A stretch of DNA of 64,000 bases from Pseudomonas koreensis (GTDB taxonomy: Bacteria > Pseudomonadota > Gammaproteobacteria > Pseudomonadales > Pseudomonadaceae): assembly GCF_012986595.1 (NCBI RefSeq), contig NZ_JAAQYM010000004.1, positions 248,001 to 312,000 of the forward strand. The letters are read 5' to 3'. This document shows positions 38,143-46,845 of the stretch, in pieces. The notes beneath the pieces were generated by a model, which saw only the letters and a program-made list of their open reading frames with translations, was not told the DNA's origin and made no database searches. The translations under genes and the position numbers were made by a program. Position 1 is the first letter of the stretch, and every line of letters begins with the position of its first letter.

Positions 38143-38477
38143 AACGGCATCTCTGGTTTTTTATAGGGTGCAAGGTTGCGTGAAACCGGTGGTATATCGG
38201 GGGCAGGTCACCGGTACGAACCGAAGGGGCTGACGCGCAATCAACGCTGTTAAACAGTGCGCTGAACAGGCTGTACGTTTTTCAGGGCGCGGACTTTATC
38301 ACAGCGCGGGCTTTATCCTTCAGGCGTGTGACGATCTGCCACCCGATTGATCGGCAAGTCGGCAGGTTTATGCAAGTCAGTGCCGAAACACTCTGTTAAG
38401 ATTCGCCATCCTCATTTTAATAGTTGCCAGCGGGCCTTTCGGTCATCGCTGGTGTCGTCGTTTTGCTGGAGTTGCTC
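38143..38477. other. Intergenic region between sstT and an MFS gene
   Basis: No gene is seen. It holds the divergent promoters of the two transporters. A near direct repeat (GCGCGGACTTTATC, then GCGCGGGCTTTATC at about 38298-38331) is the only other structure noticed. Confidence 0.5.
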
Positions 38478-39641
38478 ATGCTGTTGCCCATTCTTCTGTT
38501 GTCCGCCGCCGGATTCACGGTGCTGACCACGGAGTTCATCATCGTCGGCCTGCTGCCGGCGATTGCCCGCGACCTGGCGGTGACCATCCCTCAAGCCGGT
38601 CTGCTGGTCACTCTATTCGCTTTCACGGTGGCGATGTTCGGCCCATTCTTGACCGCGTATTTCGCCCGCTTCGAGCGGCGCAAGCTGTTCATCACCATCC
38701 TGATCATGTTCGGCCTGGCCAACACCGTAGCGGCGCTGGCGCCGAACATCTGGGTGATGGCCATCGCCCGGCTGATCCCGGCGCTCGGCCTGCCGGTGTT
38801 CTGGGCGCTGGCCAGTGAGACCGCGGTAGACATCGTCGGCCCGGATTACGCCGGTCGCGCAATCGCCAAGATCGGCTTCGGCATCGTCTGCGCCACTGTG
38901 TTCGGCATTCCGGTGGGCACATTGATTTCCGATGCCTTCGGCTGGCGCAGCGCGTTCGCGATTCTGGCGGTGATTGCCTTTGCCAAGGCCTTGCTGCTGT
39001 TCGTCTATCTGCCGAAAACCAGCCTGCACCAGCATCAGGTCAGCTTCGCCTCGCAGTTCAAGATCCTGCGCAGCCCGCTGATGCTTGGCCATGTGCTGCT
39101 GTCGATTCTGGTGTTTAGCGGCATGTTCACCGCCTACACCTATCTGGCCGACATCCTCGAGCGGCTGGCCGGATTCAACGGCACCGTGGTCGGCTGGTGC
39201 CTGATGGCCTTCGGCGCGGTCGGGCTGATCGGCAACTCGCTGGGTGGCCGTGCGGTGGATCGTCACCCACTGGGCGCGTCGGTGTTGTTCTGTGCGTTCA
39301 TGATTGCCGGCATGGTCTCGCTGGTCCCGAACATCCATTCGCCGCTGGGCCTGGCGGTGGCCATGGGGATCTGGGGCGTGACCCAGGCGGCGTTGTTCCT
39401 GGTCAGCCATGTGCGCCTGATGAAGGCCGCGCCAGAAGCGCCAGCCTTTGCCGCGTCGTTGAATATTGCCGGGGCCAATCTCGGGATCGGCCTGGGCGCA
39501 ATGGTCGGTGGTCGCGTCATCGACAGTGCGGGCCTTGGCTTCCTGGGGTTTGCCGCCGCCGGGTTCATTTTGCTGTCGGTGTTCCTCGCCATGGTGCTGA
39601 TGACGCTCAAGCCGCGTGAAACCTGCGCCCAGGCGTCATAA
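38478..39641 (+). CDS. MFS transporter, DHA1-type (AraJ-like)
   Basis: Inner-membrane exporter of 387 residues with twelve helices. The start at 38478 (MLLPILLLSAAGF) has GGAG eight bases upstream. Signature segments are TTEFIIVGLLPAIARDLAVT in helix 1 and FGIPVGTLISDAFGWRSAF around helices 5-6. Its relatives include sugar-efflux and chloramphenicol/purine exporters; the substrate cannot be assigned. Its 3' end overlaps by 6 bp the convergent nhaR-like gene. Confidence 0.88.
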   Translation: MLLPILLLSAAGFTVLTTEFIIVGLLPAIARDLAVTIPQAGLLVTLFAFTVAMFGPFLTAYFARFERRKLFITILIMFGLANTVAALAPNIWVMAIARLIPALGLPVFWALASETAVDIVGPDYAGRAIAKIGFGIVCATVFGIPVGTLISDAFGWRSAFAILAVIAFAKALLLFVYLPKTSLHQHQVSFASQFKILRSPLMLGHVLLSILVFSGMFTAYTYLADILERLAGFNGTVVGWCLMAFGAVGLIGNSLGGRAVDRHPLGASVLFCAFMIAGMVSLVPNIHSPLGLAVAMGIWGVTQAALFLVSHVRLMKAAPEAPAFAASLNIAGANLGIGLGAMVGGRVIDSAGLGFLGFAAAGFILLSVFLAMVLMTLKPRETCAQAS

Positions 39642-40535
39642 CGCAGTAAACAGCTCACGCCTTGCACCTTCGGTAATCGCAACGATGCCGGGGTGCTTGA
39701 CCTTGCGCTCCACGGAAATGGCGTAGAACGACTCGGTCACGGCGTCGGTCTGGCCAATCACCTCGACGCCGTATTGGCGTTTGACTTCATCGGCGATCAC
39801 GCTCGGGCCGATAAAGATTCCGCTGCCCGATTGGCCGAAGGCCTGCATCAGGGCGCTGTCATCGAACTCCCCAACGATTTGCGGCTGGATCTGCTGCTCG
39901 GCGAACCAGCGCTGCAAACGGCTGCGAACCACGGTTTCCGCACCGGGAATCAACAACGGTGCGCCATTGAGGCTGCGCGGGAAGTCCTGCCCGTATTGCG
40001 CCGCCAACTGCGCGGTGGCGAAGAAACTGATCCCGCATTCGCCCAGTTTCTGGCTGTAGCCCTTGATGTCGAGGTGCGACGGCATCGGGCTGTCGGAAAT
40101 CACCAGGTCCAGGCGCTGGATCGCCAGGTCTGCCAGCAGGCGTTCGAGTTTGTCCTCGCGGCAGGTGATGCGCAGCGGCTCGTTGAGCTCCATGGTCGGC
40201 GCAATCAGGCGATAGACGATCGACTTGGGCACCACGTCCGCCACGCCGACCCGGAACAGGATCTGCTGTTCATTGGGCTGGGCGCGCAGCATCAACTCCA
40301 GTTCACCGCCCAACTGAAACATCTGCTCGGCATAGGGCAGGGCCTGGCGCCCGGCTTCGGTCAGTTCAAGTTGGCGGCCGACCCGCTGAAACAACTCTAT
40401 GCCGTAGGTTTGTTCGAGCAGCGAAATCTGCCCGCTGATGGTTTGCGGCGTGAGGTTCAGCTGTTCGCAGGCGCGCACGATGCTGCCTGTCTTGGCGACC
40501 ACCCAAAAGTAATGCAGTTGGCGGTAATTCAGCAC
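39636..40535 (-). CDS. nhaR: LysR-type regulator, NhaR-like
   Basis: LysR-family regulator of 299 residues with a GTG start. The N-terminus MLNYRQLHYFWVVAKTGSIV and the helix-turn-helix LNLTPQTISGQISLLEQTYG are characteristic of NhaR, which activates nhaA (sodium/proton antiport) in E. coli. The effector domain has IAPTMELNEPLRITCREDKLE. No nhaA lies in the window, so the target is unknown here. The adjacent MFS gene is convergent, not divergent, and is a poor candidate. Confidence 0.85.
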   Translation of the reverse strand: MLNYRQLHYFWVVAKTGSIVRACEQLNLTPQTISGQISLLEQTYGIELFQRVGRQLELTEAGRQALPYAEQMFQLGGELELMLRAQPNEQQILFRVGVADVVPKSIVYRLIAPTMELNEPLRITCREDKLERLLADLAIQRLDLVISDSPMPSHLDIKGYSQKLGECGISFFATAQLAAQYGQDFPRSLNGAPLLIPGAETVVRSRLQRWFAEQQIQPQIVGEFDDSALMQAFGQSGSGIFIGPSVIADEVKRQYGVEVIGQTDAVTESFYAISVERKVKHPGIVAITEGARRELFTAL

Positions 40536-40549
40536 TCTACGGTTCCCCC

Positions 40550-40628
40550 TGTAGGAGCTGCCGCAGGCTGCGATCTTTTGATTTTTTAGAGCGAGGTCAA
40601 AAGATCGCAGCCTTCGGAAGCTCCTACA
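40550..40628. repeat. Palindromic repeat, family B
   Basis: TGTAGGAGCTGCCGCAGGCT left; AGCCTTCGGAAGCTCCTACA right with two changes. It lies 15 bp upstream of the nhaR-like start. Confidence 0.9.
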
Positions 40629-40762
40629 CTTATTGTCATAGTTCGTTAACTCCGAAGTATAGTCGCTAAAAATACGAATTTTCCTGAAGTGTTTGTCTCC
40701 CTAGAATGCCCAGCCATCGACGTGTGGTCTGTGACCCGGTCTGTTCATTCGAAGGGAGCCTC

Positions 40763-41005
40763 ATGAAATACACAATTCCAGCACTGATGTTTACGTCTTT
40801 ACTGCTTATGGCCGGTTGCGATCAGGCCGAGAAAAGCGCCCAGCAGTTGATGGGCAAGGCCGCCGAAAGCGCCAAGCAGGCGATTGATGACACGCACAAA
40901 GCCGCGGAACAAGCTCTAAGCGACGCCACTGGCGGCCTGATCGAGAAAAAAGAAGCACCGGAAAAAGACGCGGAAAAATCCGAATCTTCCTCCAAGACCA
41001 TCTAA
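40763..41005 (+). CDS. Small lipoprotein with amphipathic helix
   Basis: Protein of 80 residues, start at 40763 after AAGGGAGCC. The lipobox LMAGC gives an acylated Cys near residue 18. The mature part is one long Ala/Lys/Glu-rich helix (SAQQLMGKAAESAKQAIDDT) with a charged Glu/Lys tail. It may be a cell-envelope anchor or spacer. Asp at +2 after the Cys would favour inner-membrane retention under the E. coli rule. The terC-family gene follows 29 bp later and may share the transcript. Confidence 0.8.
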   Translation: MKYTIPALMFTSLLLMAGCDQAEKSAQQLMGKAAESAKQAIDDTHKAAEQALSDATGGLIEKKEAPEKDAEKSESSSKTI

Positions 41006-41034
41006 ACCGTCTTACAACGAGTCAGGACTGACCC

Positions 41035-41784
41035 ATGGAATATCTGTTAGAACTCGCCGCCAGCCCCGCCGCCTGGGTTGCTTTGGCCACACTGGTGGTG
41101 ATGGAGATCGTGCTCGGCATCGATAACCTGATCTTTATTTCGATCCTGACCAACAAGCTGCCCGCGCAGCATCGGCAGAAGGCCCGGCGGATCGGTATCG
41201 GCATGGCGCTGATCCTGCGTCTGGCCCTGTTGAGCACCATCGCCTTCATCGTGCAGTTGACCGCCCCTGTGCTCGAAATCATGGGTCAGGCGTTCTCCTG
41301 GAAGGACATGATCCTGATCGCCGGTGGCCTGTTCCTGGTGTGGAAAGCCACGACCGAGATCCATCACAGCATGGACCCGGCGCCGGAAGACCCGAAAAGC
41401 GCGGCATCGACCGTGACCCTGGGCTTTGCTGCCGCGATCGGTCAGATCCTGATGCTGGACATGGTGTTCTCCATCGACAGCATCATTACCGCGGTGGGCA
41501 TGACTGAGCACTTGCCGATCATGGTGATCGCAGTGGTGGTATCGGTGATGGTGATGCTGTTCGCGGCCGAGCCGCTGGCCAAGTTCATCAACGACAACCC
41601 GACGGTGGTGATGCTGGCCCTGGGCTTCCTGATCATGATCGGCATGACGCTGATCGCCGAAGGCTTCGGCGCCCACGTACCGAAAGGTTATGTGTACGCA
41701 GCCATGGCCTTCTCGGCAGCGATTGAAGTGCTGAACATGATGTCGCGCCGGGCGAAGCAGAAGAAACTGGCTCAGCAGGTGTAA
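41035..41784 (+). CDS. TerC family membrane protein
   Basis: Inner-membrane protein of 249 residues with about seven helices. Both conserved acidic helices are visible: [20 protein letters not shown] (helix 1-2) and [20 protein letters not shown], with the paired Asp residues that characterise TerC/Alx. Such proteins handle manganese or tellurite resistance, often loading metalloproteins during secretion. No yybP-ykoY type leader is evident; only 29 bp separate it from the lipoprotein gene. A strong terminator follows. Confidence 0.92.
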   Translation: MEYLLELAASPAAWVALATLVVMEIVLGIDNLIFISILTNKLPAQHRQKARRIGIGMALILRLALLSTIAFIVQLTAPVLEIMGQAFSWKDMILIAGGLFLVWKATTEIHHSMDPAPEDPKSAASTVTLGFAAAIGQILMLDMVFSIDSIITAVGMTEHLPIMVIAVVVSVMVMLFAAEPLAKFINDNPTVVMLALGFLIMIGMTLIAEGFGAHVPKGYVYAAMAFSAAIEVLNMMSRRAKQKKLAQQV

Positions 41785-41791
41785 TCGCCAA

Positions 41792-41835
41792 CAAAAAAAG
41801 GCCGGCTGGACTCTTGAAGTCCAGCCGGCCTTTTT
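41792..41835 (+). terminator. Terminator after the terC-family gene
   Basis: A long stem AAAGGCCGGCTGGACT / AGTCCAGCCGGCCTTT with loop CTTGA, followed by TT. Confidence 0.93.
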
Positions 41836-41855
41836 GCTTTATTCCTTTTGTTTTA

Positions 41856-41923
41856 TGTAGGAGCTGCCGAAGGCTGCGATCTTTTGACTTCAAAGATCAC
41901 AACATCGCAGCCTTCGGCAGCTC
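41856..41923. repeat. Palindromic repeat, family B, short copy
   Basis: TGTAGGAGCTGCCGAAGGCT left; AGCCTTCGGCAGCTC right, lacking the outer TACA. Confidence 0.88.
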
Positions 41924-41946
41924 AGATTTTTATATCAACTGACCTG

Positions 41947-42114
41947 TCAGTGCGCAGGCGCATGGCGCACACGAATTTTTTCCGGCTTATGAATCGGGGC
42001 CGATTCGACCGGATGATGGTGACGCCGGGCAATGCGCAGCACCCCCCACAGCATGGCGGTGGCGACGGCCAGCCAGCCGGCGATCAACATTACGATGGTC
42101 ATGGTCAGGCTCAT
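41947..42114 (-). CDS. Small single-helix membrane protein
   Basis: Protein of 55 residues starting MSLTMTIVMLIAGW (42114), with GAGGAGG 7 nt upstream. One membrane helix (about 4-28) is followed by a basic, His-rich tail (RIARRHHHPVESAPIHKP). The tail is cytoplasmic by the positive-inside rule. No family is recognised. It stands alone on the minus strand between a repeat and the divergent C39-like gene. Confidence 0.72.
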   Translation of the reverse strand: MSLTMTIVMLIAGWLAVATAMLWGVLRIARRHHHPVESAPIHKPEKIRVRHAPAH

Positions 42115-42348
42115 TAATGCCTCCTCTTTGCCCTGCATCGGGCACTCACTTTTTCAATTCGCTCTGTTTCAGTGACAGTCTAGTCAACGTGGTGTTTCAG
42201 ACTATTGACCAAAGGTCGGTGATGACCAATCAGTTCGCTCTATGCAATCGATCGGTCTGCGGTTTAAGGCTATACCGCAGGCGTGCGTCGCCCTATGATC
42301 GCAAGCGTTGCCGGAACACGATGACCGGTGTCTGATCAGAGAGTGACG

Positions 42349-43020
42349 ATGGTGCAGGTATTGACGCGATTGCGAGGGGCGTTGCTGGTGGCCGGATGCG
42401 CGGCGGTATTGGCGGGGTGTGCGGGCAGTGTGGCACCGCAGGTCAAGCGCCTGCCGGAGCGGGTCGAACTCAGCGGCACGTTCTATCGAGGTGAAGCCAA
42501 CCAGAGTGGCCCGCAAGTGCTCGCCAGTCTGTTGTCGCAGCAGGGCGTCATGATCACGCCGGGGCTGCTGGAAAAGCTGTTGCACCTGCCGGGTGCACAG
42601 GATCAGTTGCAGCAGAACCTGCAGAACCTTGCGCGCGAGTACGGCATGGTGGTCTATCCGCTGGACAGCAACCTTGCAGCCTTGCTGACCCAGGTGGCGG
42701 CCGGTTATCCGGTGATGGTGCGCTTCAGCGAAGGCTCGGCGTTCTGGGCGGAACCGCGTTACGCCATTCTCTCCGGTTACGACCGGCGCAAGCAGAAAGT
42801 GCTGTTGCGCGCCGGCATGAACCACCGTGAACTGATGAGCTTCAGCTCTTTTGAATCGGCATTCGAAAAATCCGGCGGCTGGGCCGTGCTGATCCAGAAG
42901 CCGTCGCAGATTCCCGCTGAGGTCGATCGTCAGCGCTGGCTGAAGGCTGCGGACGAGTTGGCGCAGGCCGGGCAGGAGCGTGAGGCGGCACAAGCGAAAA
43001 AGGCCTTGGCCGCGCAATAA
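42349..43020 (+). CDS. C39-like lipoprotein lacking catalytic Cys and His (probable pseudo-protease)
   Basis: Lipoprotein of 223 residues. The lipobox VLAGC puts the acylated Cys at 24. The mature part follows the papain-like C39-peptidase layout seen in Pseudomonas lipoproteins: VELSGTFYRGEANQSGPQVL, then PVMVRFSEGSAFWAEPRYAI and LSGYDRRKQKVLLRAGM. In the active family the first segment carries Q-C-G-P and the second H-Y-A-V. Here the Cys is Ser53 and the His is Arg137, so activity is unlikely. A C-terminal TPR-like helix (RWLKAADELAQAGQEREAAQ) ends it. A binding or scaffold role is possible. Confidence 0.8.
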   Translation: MVQVLTRLRGALLVAGCAAVLAGCAGSVAPQVKRLPERVELSGTFYRGEANQSGPQVLASLLSQQGVMITPGLLEKLLHLPGAQDQLQQNLQNLAREYGMVVYPLDSNLAALLTQVAAGYPVMVRFSEGSAFWAEPRYAILSGYDRRKQKVLLRAGMNHRELMSFSSFESAFEKSGGWAVLIQKPSQIPAEVDRQRWLKAADELAQAGQEREAAQAKKALAAQ

Positions 43021-43108
43021 GCGCCGTTCGTCATCTGCCGGGCACCCCCACGCCCGGCAGGCCTCCTACTGATAGAGCCCGAATGTGCGGGTGAATCAGG
43101 AGGCGAGC

Positions 43109-43315
43109 ATGGCAGATTCCCCATCCCCGAAAGGCCCACACTCAAGCGAGCATTCGTCCGGTCATGATCTGGGCTTCGATCCGGATTCACCAGACCTCGA
43201 TGATCCGCAGGTTGACCCGGTCGGCCCGGCCAAGGCGCCGAAAGACGTTGAACCCGGCGAAGACAGCAAAAGCCCGGCCAAGCCTTATGACCCCTTAGCC
43301 GATCTGAAACCCTGA
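43109..43315 (+). CDS. Small acidic Pro/Asp-rich protein
   Basis: Protein of 68 residues with AGGAGG six bases before the ATG. Composition is Asp, Pro, Ser and Lys (HSSGHDLGFDPDSPDLDDPQ), with no hydrophobic core, so disordered. It looks like a Pseudomonas-specific small-protein family of unknown role. It is followed 12 bp later by a second gene of the same style, so the two form an operon. Confidence 0.75.
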   Translation: MADSPSPKGPHSSEHSSGHDLGFDPDSPDLDDPQVDPVGPAKAPKDVEPGEDSKSPAKPYDPLADLKP

Positions 43316-43327
43316 AGTGAGGTGCGT

Positions 43328-43534
43328 ATGAGTACCGATTCCAGCTTCGACGATAAACATCCGGACAGTGTGCCGACCACGCCTGAAGAGGAAGTGGACC
43401 CTGTGCTGGACCCGGACAGCCCGCTACGTGATCCATTGGCTCGGCCCAACGTGCTGACCCCTGAGGCTCATCGCGATCCGAGCGCCGGTGATGGCATTCC
43501 CGATGACGATAAAATGCCGTTACCCAATGATTGA
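43328..43534 (+). CDS. Small acidic Pro/Asp-rich protein
   Basis: Protein of 68 residues, start at 43328 after GAGG. Sequence is rich in Asp/Pro (EEEVDPVLDPDSPLRDPLAR) and likely disordered. It shares the DPDSP element with the protein encoded just upstream. No domain is recognised. The start could also be the GTG at 43322, but the ATG is better spaced from the ribosome-binding site. Confidence 0.75.
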   Translation: MSTDSSFDDKHPDSVPTTPEEEVDPVLDPDSPLRDPLARPNVLTPEAHRDPSAGDGIPDDDKMPLPND

Positions 43535-43567
43535 ATAACGGCTATTTAACGGCTGGCTCATTACCAC

Positions 43568-43650
43568 TGTGGCGAGGGAGCTTGCTCCCGCTGGACTGCG
43601 CAGCAGGCCTTTCTGGTTAAAAAAGAAGATCTGCTACGCGCCCTCGCCAC
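43568..43650. repeat. Palindromic repeat, family A, degraded right arm
   Basis: TGTGGCGAGGGAGCTTGCTC left arm; the right arm retains only GCGCCCTCGCCAC. Confidence 0.8.
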
Positions 43651-43666
43651 CGCTGGCTATTTCGAG

Positions 43667-44605
43667 TTACTTCGAAGCTTCGACTACGCCGCTCTGGCGA
43701 CTTTTGAGGTTTTTCTCGGCCTTGTATTGCTGGGCGACTGCCGGGACGCTGGCGCTGCGGCCGGTTTCCACCCAACTGCGGATACGGCTGGCATCGGCGA
43801 AATGGGTGAACTTGCCGAACGCGTCGAGAATCACCAGCGCAACCGGACGGTTGCCCATCCTGGTGACCAATACCAGGCAATGCCCGGCCGGATTGGTAAA
43901 GCCGGTTTTGGTGATCTTGATGTCCCAGTCGGCCTTGTTCACCAAGTGATCGGTATTGCGGAAACCCAGGGTGTAATTGGGCTTACGGAACGATACGGTT
44001 TTTTCCTTGGTGGTGGTCAGCTCGCTGAGGATCGGATGCTTGCTCGCAGCCACCAACAGTTTGCTCAGGTCGCGAGCGGTGGAGACGTTGCGTTCCGACA
44101 AACCAGTGGGTTCAACATAGTGGGTGTTGGTCATGCCCAAGGCCTTCGCCTTGGCATTCATCGCCGCGATAAACGCCGCATAACCACCCGGATAATGGTG
44201 GGCGAGGCTGGCGGCAGCACGGTTTTCCGAAGACATCAGGGCGATCAGCAGCATCTCGCGGCGCGGCAGTTCACTCTTCAATTTGACTCGGGAGAACACG
44301 CCTTTCATTTCTGGCGTGTGGCTGATGTCGACGTCGATCCATTCGTCCATGTTCTGGTGCGCTTCAACCACGACCAGTCCGGTCATCAGCTTGCTCACCG
44401 AAGCGATCGGCACGATCACGTCCGGGTTGCTCGAATAAATGACTTTATTGGTCTGCAAATCCATAAGCAGGGCGCTGCCGGAGGCGATCTTCAGTTGCGA
44501 GGCGTCTCGAGGCGCGGCGGTGGTTTCAGCGGCGTTGACGGTTGGCGTGACGAATGTGCCTGTAACAGCAAAAACCAGGCTCAGGATCGAAAGACGAATT
44601 TTCAC
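43667..44605 (-). CDS. pbpG: D-alanyl-D-alanine endopeptidase (PBP7)
   Basis: Periplasmic low-molecular-weight penicillin-binding protein that cleaves peptidoglycan cross-links, 312 residues with a GTG start. The signal peptide ends in [10 protein letters not shown] near residue 26. Active-site motifs: S-V-S-K ([11 protein letters not shown]), S-E-N ([12 protein letters not shown]) and K-T-G ([12 protein letters not shown]). Length and the motif spacing fit PbpG rather than the larger DacA/DacC. It stands alone, upstream of folD on the same strand but separated by a terminator. Confidence 0.94.
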   Translation of the reverse strand: MKIRLSILSLVFAVTGTFVTPTVNAAETTAAPRDASQLKIASGSALLMDLQTNKVIYSSNPDVIVPIASVSKLMTGLVVVEAHQNMDEWIDVDISHTPEMKGVFSRVKLKSELPRREMLLIALMSSENRAAASLAHHYPGGYAAFIAAMNAKAKALGMTNTHYVEPTGLSERNVSTARDLSKLLVAASKHPILSELTTTKEKTVSFRKPNYTLGFRNTDHLVNKADWDIKITKTGFTNPAGHCLVLVTRMGNRPVALVILDAFGKFTHFADASRIRSWVETGRSASVPAVAQQYKAEKNLKSRQSGVVEASK

Positions 44606-44788
44606 GCGGGCGAACTCATAAAAGTTGGATATTCCGTTAGTTTGTAACGGGTTATTTCTTCAAAGCGTCGCATTCTAGGAGTATGGCTGAAGATCTGTCG
44701 ATGGTTGTTTGACTGACCTGAAAATCTCGTGAAAAGGCCTGTAAAAAGAGGGGTTTCCGGCGAACGGTTAGTGTTTTTTCTCAGAAAT

Positions 44789-44818
44789 GAAAAACCCCGC
44801 ACAAGGCGGGGTTCTTTT
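44789..44818 (-). terminator. Terminator downstream of folD
   Basis: On the minus strand AACCCCGC... reads as a stem AACCCCGCC/..GGCGGGGTT-like (8 bp, loop 5) followed by a T-run (TTTTTCAT). It lies 16 bp beyond the folD stop. Confidence 0.88.
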
Positions 44819-44834
44819 ACCGGCGAAAAACGCC

Positions 44835-45689
44835 TCAGGCGTGCAGGGTTTCTGCCGCGTAGAGGGTGTTTTCCAGCAGGCAGGCACGGGTCATCGGACC
44901 GACGCCGCCCGGCACTGGCGTGATCCAGCCGGCGCGGGGCCGGGCGGTCTCGTACACCACGTCACCCACCAGTTTGCCGTCGTCCTGGCGGTTGATGCCG
45001 ACGTCGATCACGATCGCGCCTTCCTTGATCCACTCGCCCTTGACCAGGCCCGGCTTGCCGGCGGCTACCACCACCAGGTCAGCGCGGCCGACGTGGCCTG
45101 CCAGATCCTTGGTGAAGCGGTGCGTCACGGTCACGGTGCAACCGGCCAGCAACAATTCCATTGCCATCGGGCGACCGACGATGTTGGACGCGCCAACCAC
45201 CACTGCATCCAGACCATAAAGATCCACGCCGGTACTTTCCAGCAAGGTCATGATGCCTTTCGGGGTGCACGGACGCAGCAACGGGATGCGCTGGGCCAGA
45301 CGGCCGACGTTGTAAGGATGGAAGCCGTCGACGTCTTTGTCCGGGCGGATGCGTTCCAGCAATTTGGAAGCGTCCAGGTGCTCGGGCAGCGGCAATTGCA
45401 GCAGCACGCCGTCAATGGCCGGGTCGTCGTTGAGTCGATCGATCAGATCGGTCAGCGCTTCTTGAGTGGTTTCGGAAGGCAGGTCGTAGGCTTGAGAGAG
45501 GAAGCCGACCTCTTCACAGTCTTTACGCTTGTGCGAGACATAAACCTGAGAGGCAGGATCGCTGCCGACCAGGATCACCGCGAGGCCGGGAGTGCGCAGG
45601 CCTTGCTGGCGACGCTCGGCAACTCGTTGGGCGATCTGCTGGCGCAGGCTGGCGGCGATCGATTTGCCGTCGATTAGTTGTGCAGTCAT
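44835..45689 (-). CDS. folD: Bifunctional methylenetetrahydrofolate dehydrogenase/cyclohydrolase
   Basis: One-carbon metabolism enzyme, 284 residues, interconverting 5,10-methylene-, 5,10-methenyl- and 10-formyl-tetrahydrofolate with NADP. Seen: [14 protein letters not shown] with the active-site Lys, [19 protein letters not shown] and the NADP-binding [11 protein letters not shown]. It is the conserved gene preceding the tRNA operon on the opposite strand. This is the same neighbourhood as I recall in P. aeruginosa, where folD precedes the tRNAs and the clp-lon block. Confidence 0.97.
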   Translation of the reverse strand: MTAQLIDGKSIAASLRQQIAQRVAERRQQGLRTPGLAVILVGSDPASQVYVSHKRKDCEEVGFLSQAYDLPSETTQEALTDLIDRLNDDPAIDGVLLQLPLPEHLDASKLLERIRPDKDVDGFHPYNVGRLAQRIPLLRPCTPKGIMTLLESTGVDLYGLDAVVVGASNIVGRPMAMELLLAGCTVTVTHRFTKDLAGHVGRADLVVVAAGKPGLVKGEWIKEGAIVIDVGINRQDDGKLVGDVVYETARPRAGWITPVPGGVGPMTRACLLENTLYAAETLHA

Positions 45690-45820
45690 TGCGCGTGATT
45701 AACCATCGAGAGGGGAAAAAAAGAGAACGCATTCTCGCATGTCAGGCGGTGAGGGCAAAGGCGCTTGGTCAGCAAATTCCCCTAACTCCTTTAATTAAAT
45801 GAATTTTTTTCAAAAAGGAT

Positions 45821-45849
45821 TTGACGACCTTGGGAGCGCTCTATACTAT
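45821..45849 (+). promoter_or_regulatory. Sigma-70 promoter of the tRNA operon
   Basis: TTGACG at 45821-45826 and TATACT at 45842-45847 (15-nt spacer; TACTAT at 45844-45849 gives 17). A GC-rich discriminator (TCGTCGC) follows, typical of stringently controlled stable-RNA promoters. Confidence 0.75.
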
Positions 45850-45965
45850 TCGTCGCACTTGTCGGGCACAGCCTAGCACTGGTTAAGAAGGTCGAGCGGA
45901 ATTAACGTTCTGCGAAGGCTGGAAAGCATTTAGTTTGTAGTCCTCCAAGAGTACAGATTAATAAG

Positions 45966-46042
45966 GCGCCCGTAGCTCAGCTGGATAGAGCATCCGCCTT
46001 CTAAGCGGATGGTCGCAGGTTCGAGTCCTGCCGGGTGCGCCA
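45966..46042 (+). tRNA. tRNA-Arg (anticodon TCT)
   Basis: 77 nt with encoded CCA. Acceptor stem GCGCCCG pairs with CGGGTGC, with discriminator G. The anticodon loop CTTCTAA gives TCT, reading AGA/AGG. It is first in a four-tRNA operon with a shared promoter. Confidence 0.97.
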
Positions 46043-46074
46043 TTAGGCAGCTTTGGCACAAGTAACGCGATATG

Positions 46075-46150
46075 GTGGGCGTAGCTCAGTTGGTAGAGCA
46101 CGGGATTGTGACTCCCGTTGTCGTGGGTTCGATCCCCATCGTCCACCCCA
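46075..46150 (+). tRNA. tRNA-His (anticodon GTG), copy 1
   Basis: 76 nt, acceptor GTGGGCG with CGTCCAC, encoded CCA. The G at 46074 supplies the extra G-1 of tRNA-His. The anticodon is GTG in GATTGTGACT. Identical to the copy at 46370. Confidence 0.97.
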
Positions 46151-46157
46151 TATTTCG

Positions 46158-46189
46158 AAAGGCGCCAGATGTAACAGTCTGGCGCCTTT
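46158..46189 (+). terminator. Terminator-like hairpin after tRNA-His copy 1
   Basis: 12-bp stem AAAGGCGCCAGA / TCTGGCGCCTTT. Unlike the second copy it lacks a long T-run (GCTTTAAAA), so read-through to tRNA-Leu is expected. Confidence 0.75.
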
Positions 46190-46208
46190 GCTTTAAAAAG
46201 CTTCATCT

Positions 46209-46293
46209 GCGGATGTGGTGGAATTGGTAGACACACTGGATTTAGGTTCCAGCGCCGCGAGGCGTAAGAGTTCGAGTCTCTTCATCCGCACCA
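46209..46293 (+). tRNA. tRNA-Leu (anticodon TAG)
   Basis: 85 nt with the long variable arm of class II tRNAs. Acceptor GCGGATG with CATCCGC, anticodon TAG in GATTTAGG, encoded CCA. It lies between the two tRNA-His copies. Confidence 0.97.
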
Positions 46294-46369
46294 ATTAAAG
46301 CTTCATTCTTGCCGCAGGCCTGATGAAGTTCAGCAAAGAAGTTGAATGGCTTTTTTGTGACGCAATATG

Positions 46370-46445
46370 GTGGGCGTAGCTCAGTTGGTAGAGCACGGGA
46401 TTGTGACTCCCGTTGTCGTGGGTTCGATCCCCATCGTCCACCCCA
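46370..46445 (+). tRNA. tRNA-His (anticodon GTG), copy 2
   Basis: 76 nt, identical to copy 1. The duplication extends into the upstream CAATATG/CGATATG and the downstream hairpin. Confidence 0.97.
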
Positions 46446-46452
46446 TATTTCG

Positions 46453-46490
46453 AAAGGCGCCAGATTTAACAGTCTGGCGCCTTTTTTGTT
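46453..46490 (+). terminator. Terminator of the tRNA operon
   Basis: The same 12-bp stem as after copy 1, here followed by TTTTGTTTT, so it is the true end of the operon. Confidence 0.9.
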
Positions 46491-46845
46491 TTACGGCTTG
46501 TGGTCGGGTTGCGCAGGGTTTCGGGTTGCAAGGGCAGGGCGTTTCGTCCTGTTTCCGGGCTTGAGGCTGGCGTGCCGACCGCCGGCCATATTCGCGGGAT
46601 CGGCCGTCAGGGAGATGGCTCGCAGTCTCTTCTATATATAGAAGCGGTTGAAGCAGAGCCCTGGCGTGATGGTCTTTATTCGTCTTCGGGGTGGAGTGCA
46701 TTGATGCATTCACACCTATAAATGGCCTGCTGTTTTTTTACCCGTTTTCAGTAGGGTGACTTCTTGAGTTTGACCCACTAGAATGCATGCCCTTGATTCT
46801 GGGGTCGGAAACGGCCGGCTAACGTCTGTGCAACGAGGAATATCC
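46491..46845. other. Leader region upstream of tig
   Basis: No gene is seen. It contains a perfect 16-bp palindrome CTTCTATATATAGAAG at 46629-46644, an AT-rich tract, and a likely -10 box TAGAAT at 46779-46784, about 60 bp before the tig start. Confidence 0.5.

Noticed and set aside
46342..46641. ORFs overlapping the second tRNA-His (for example 46342-46641 plus)
   Set aside because: They run through a tRNA gene and its terminator, and their translations show no protein-like features.
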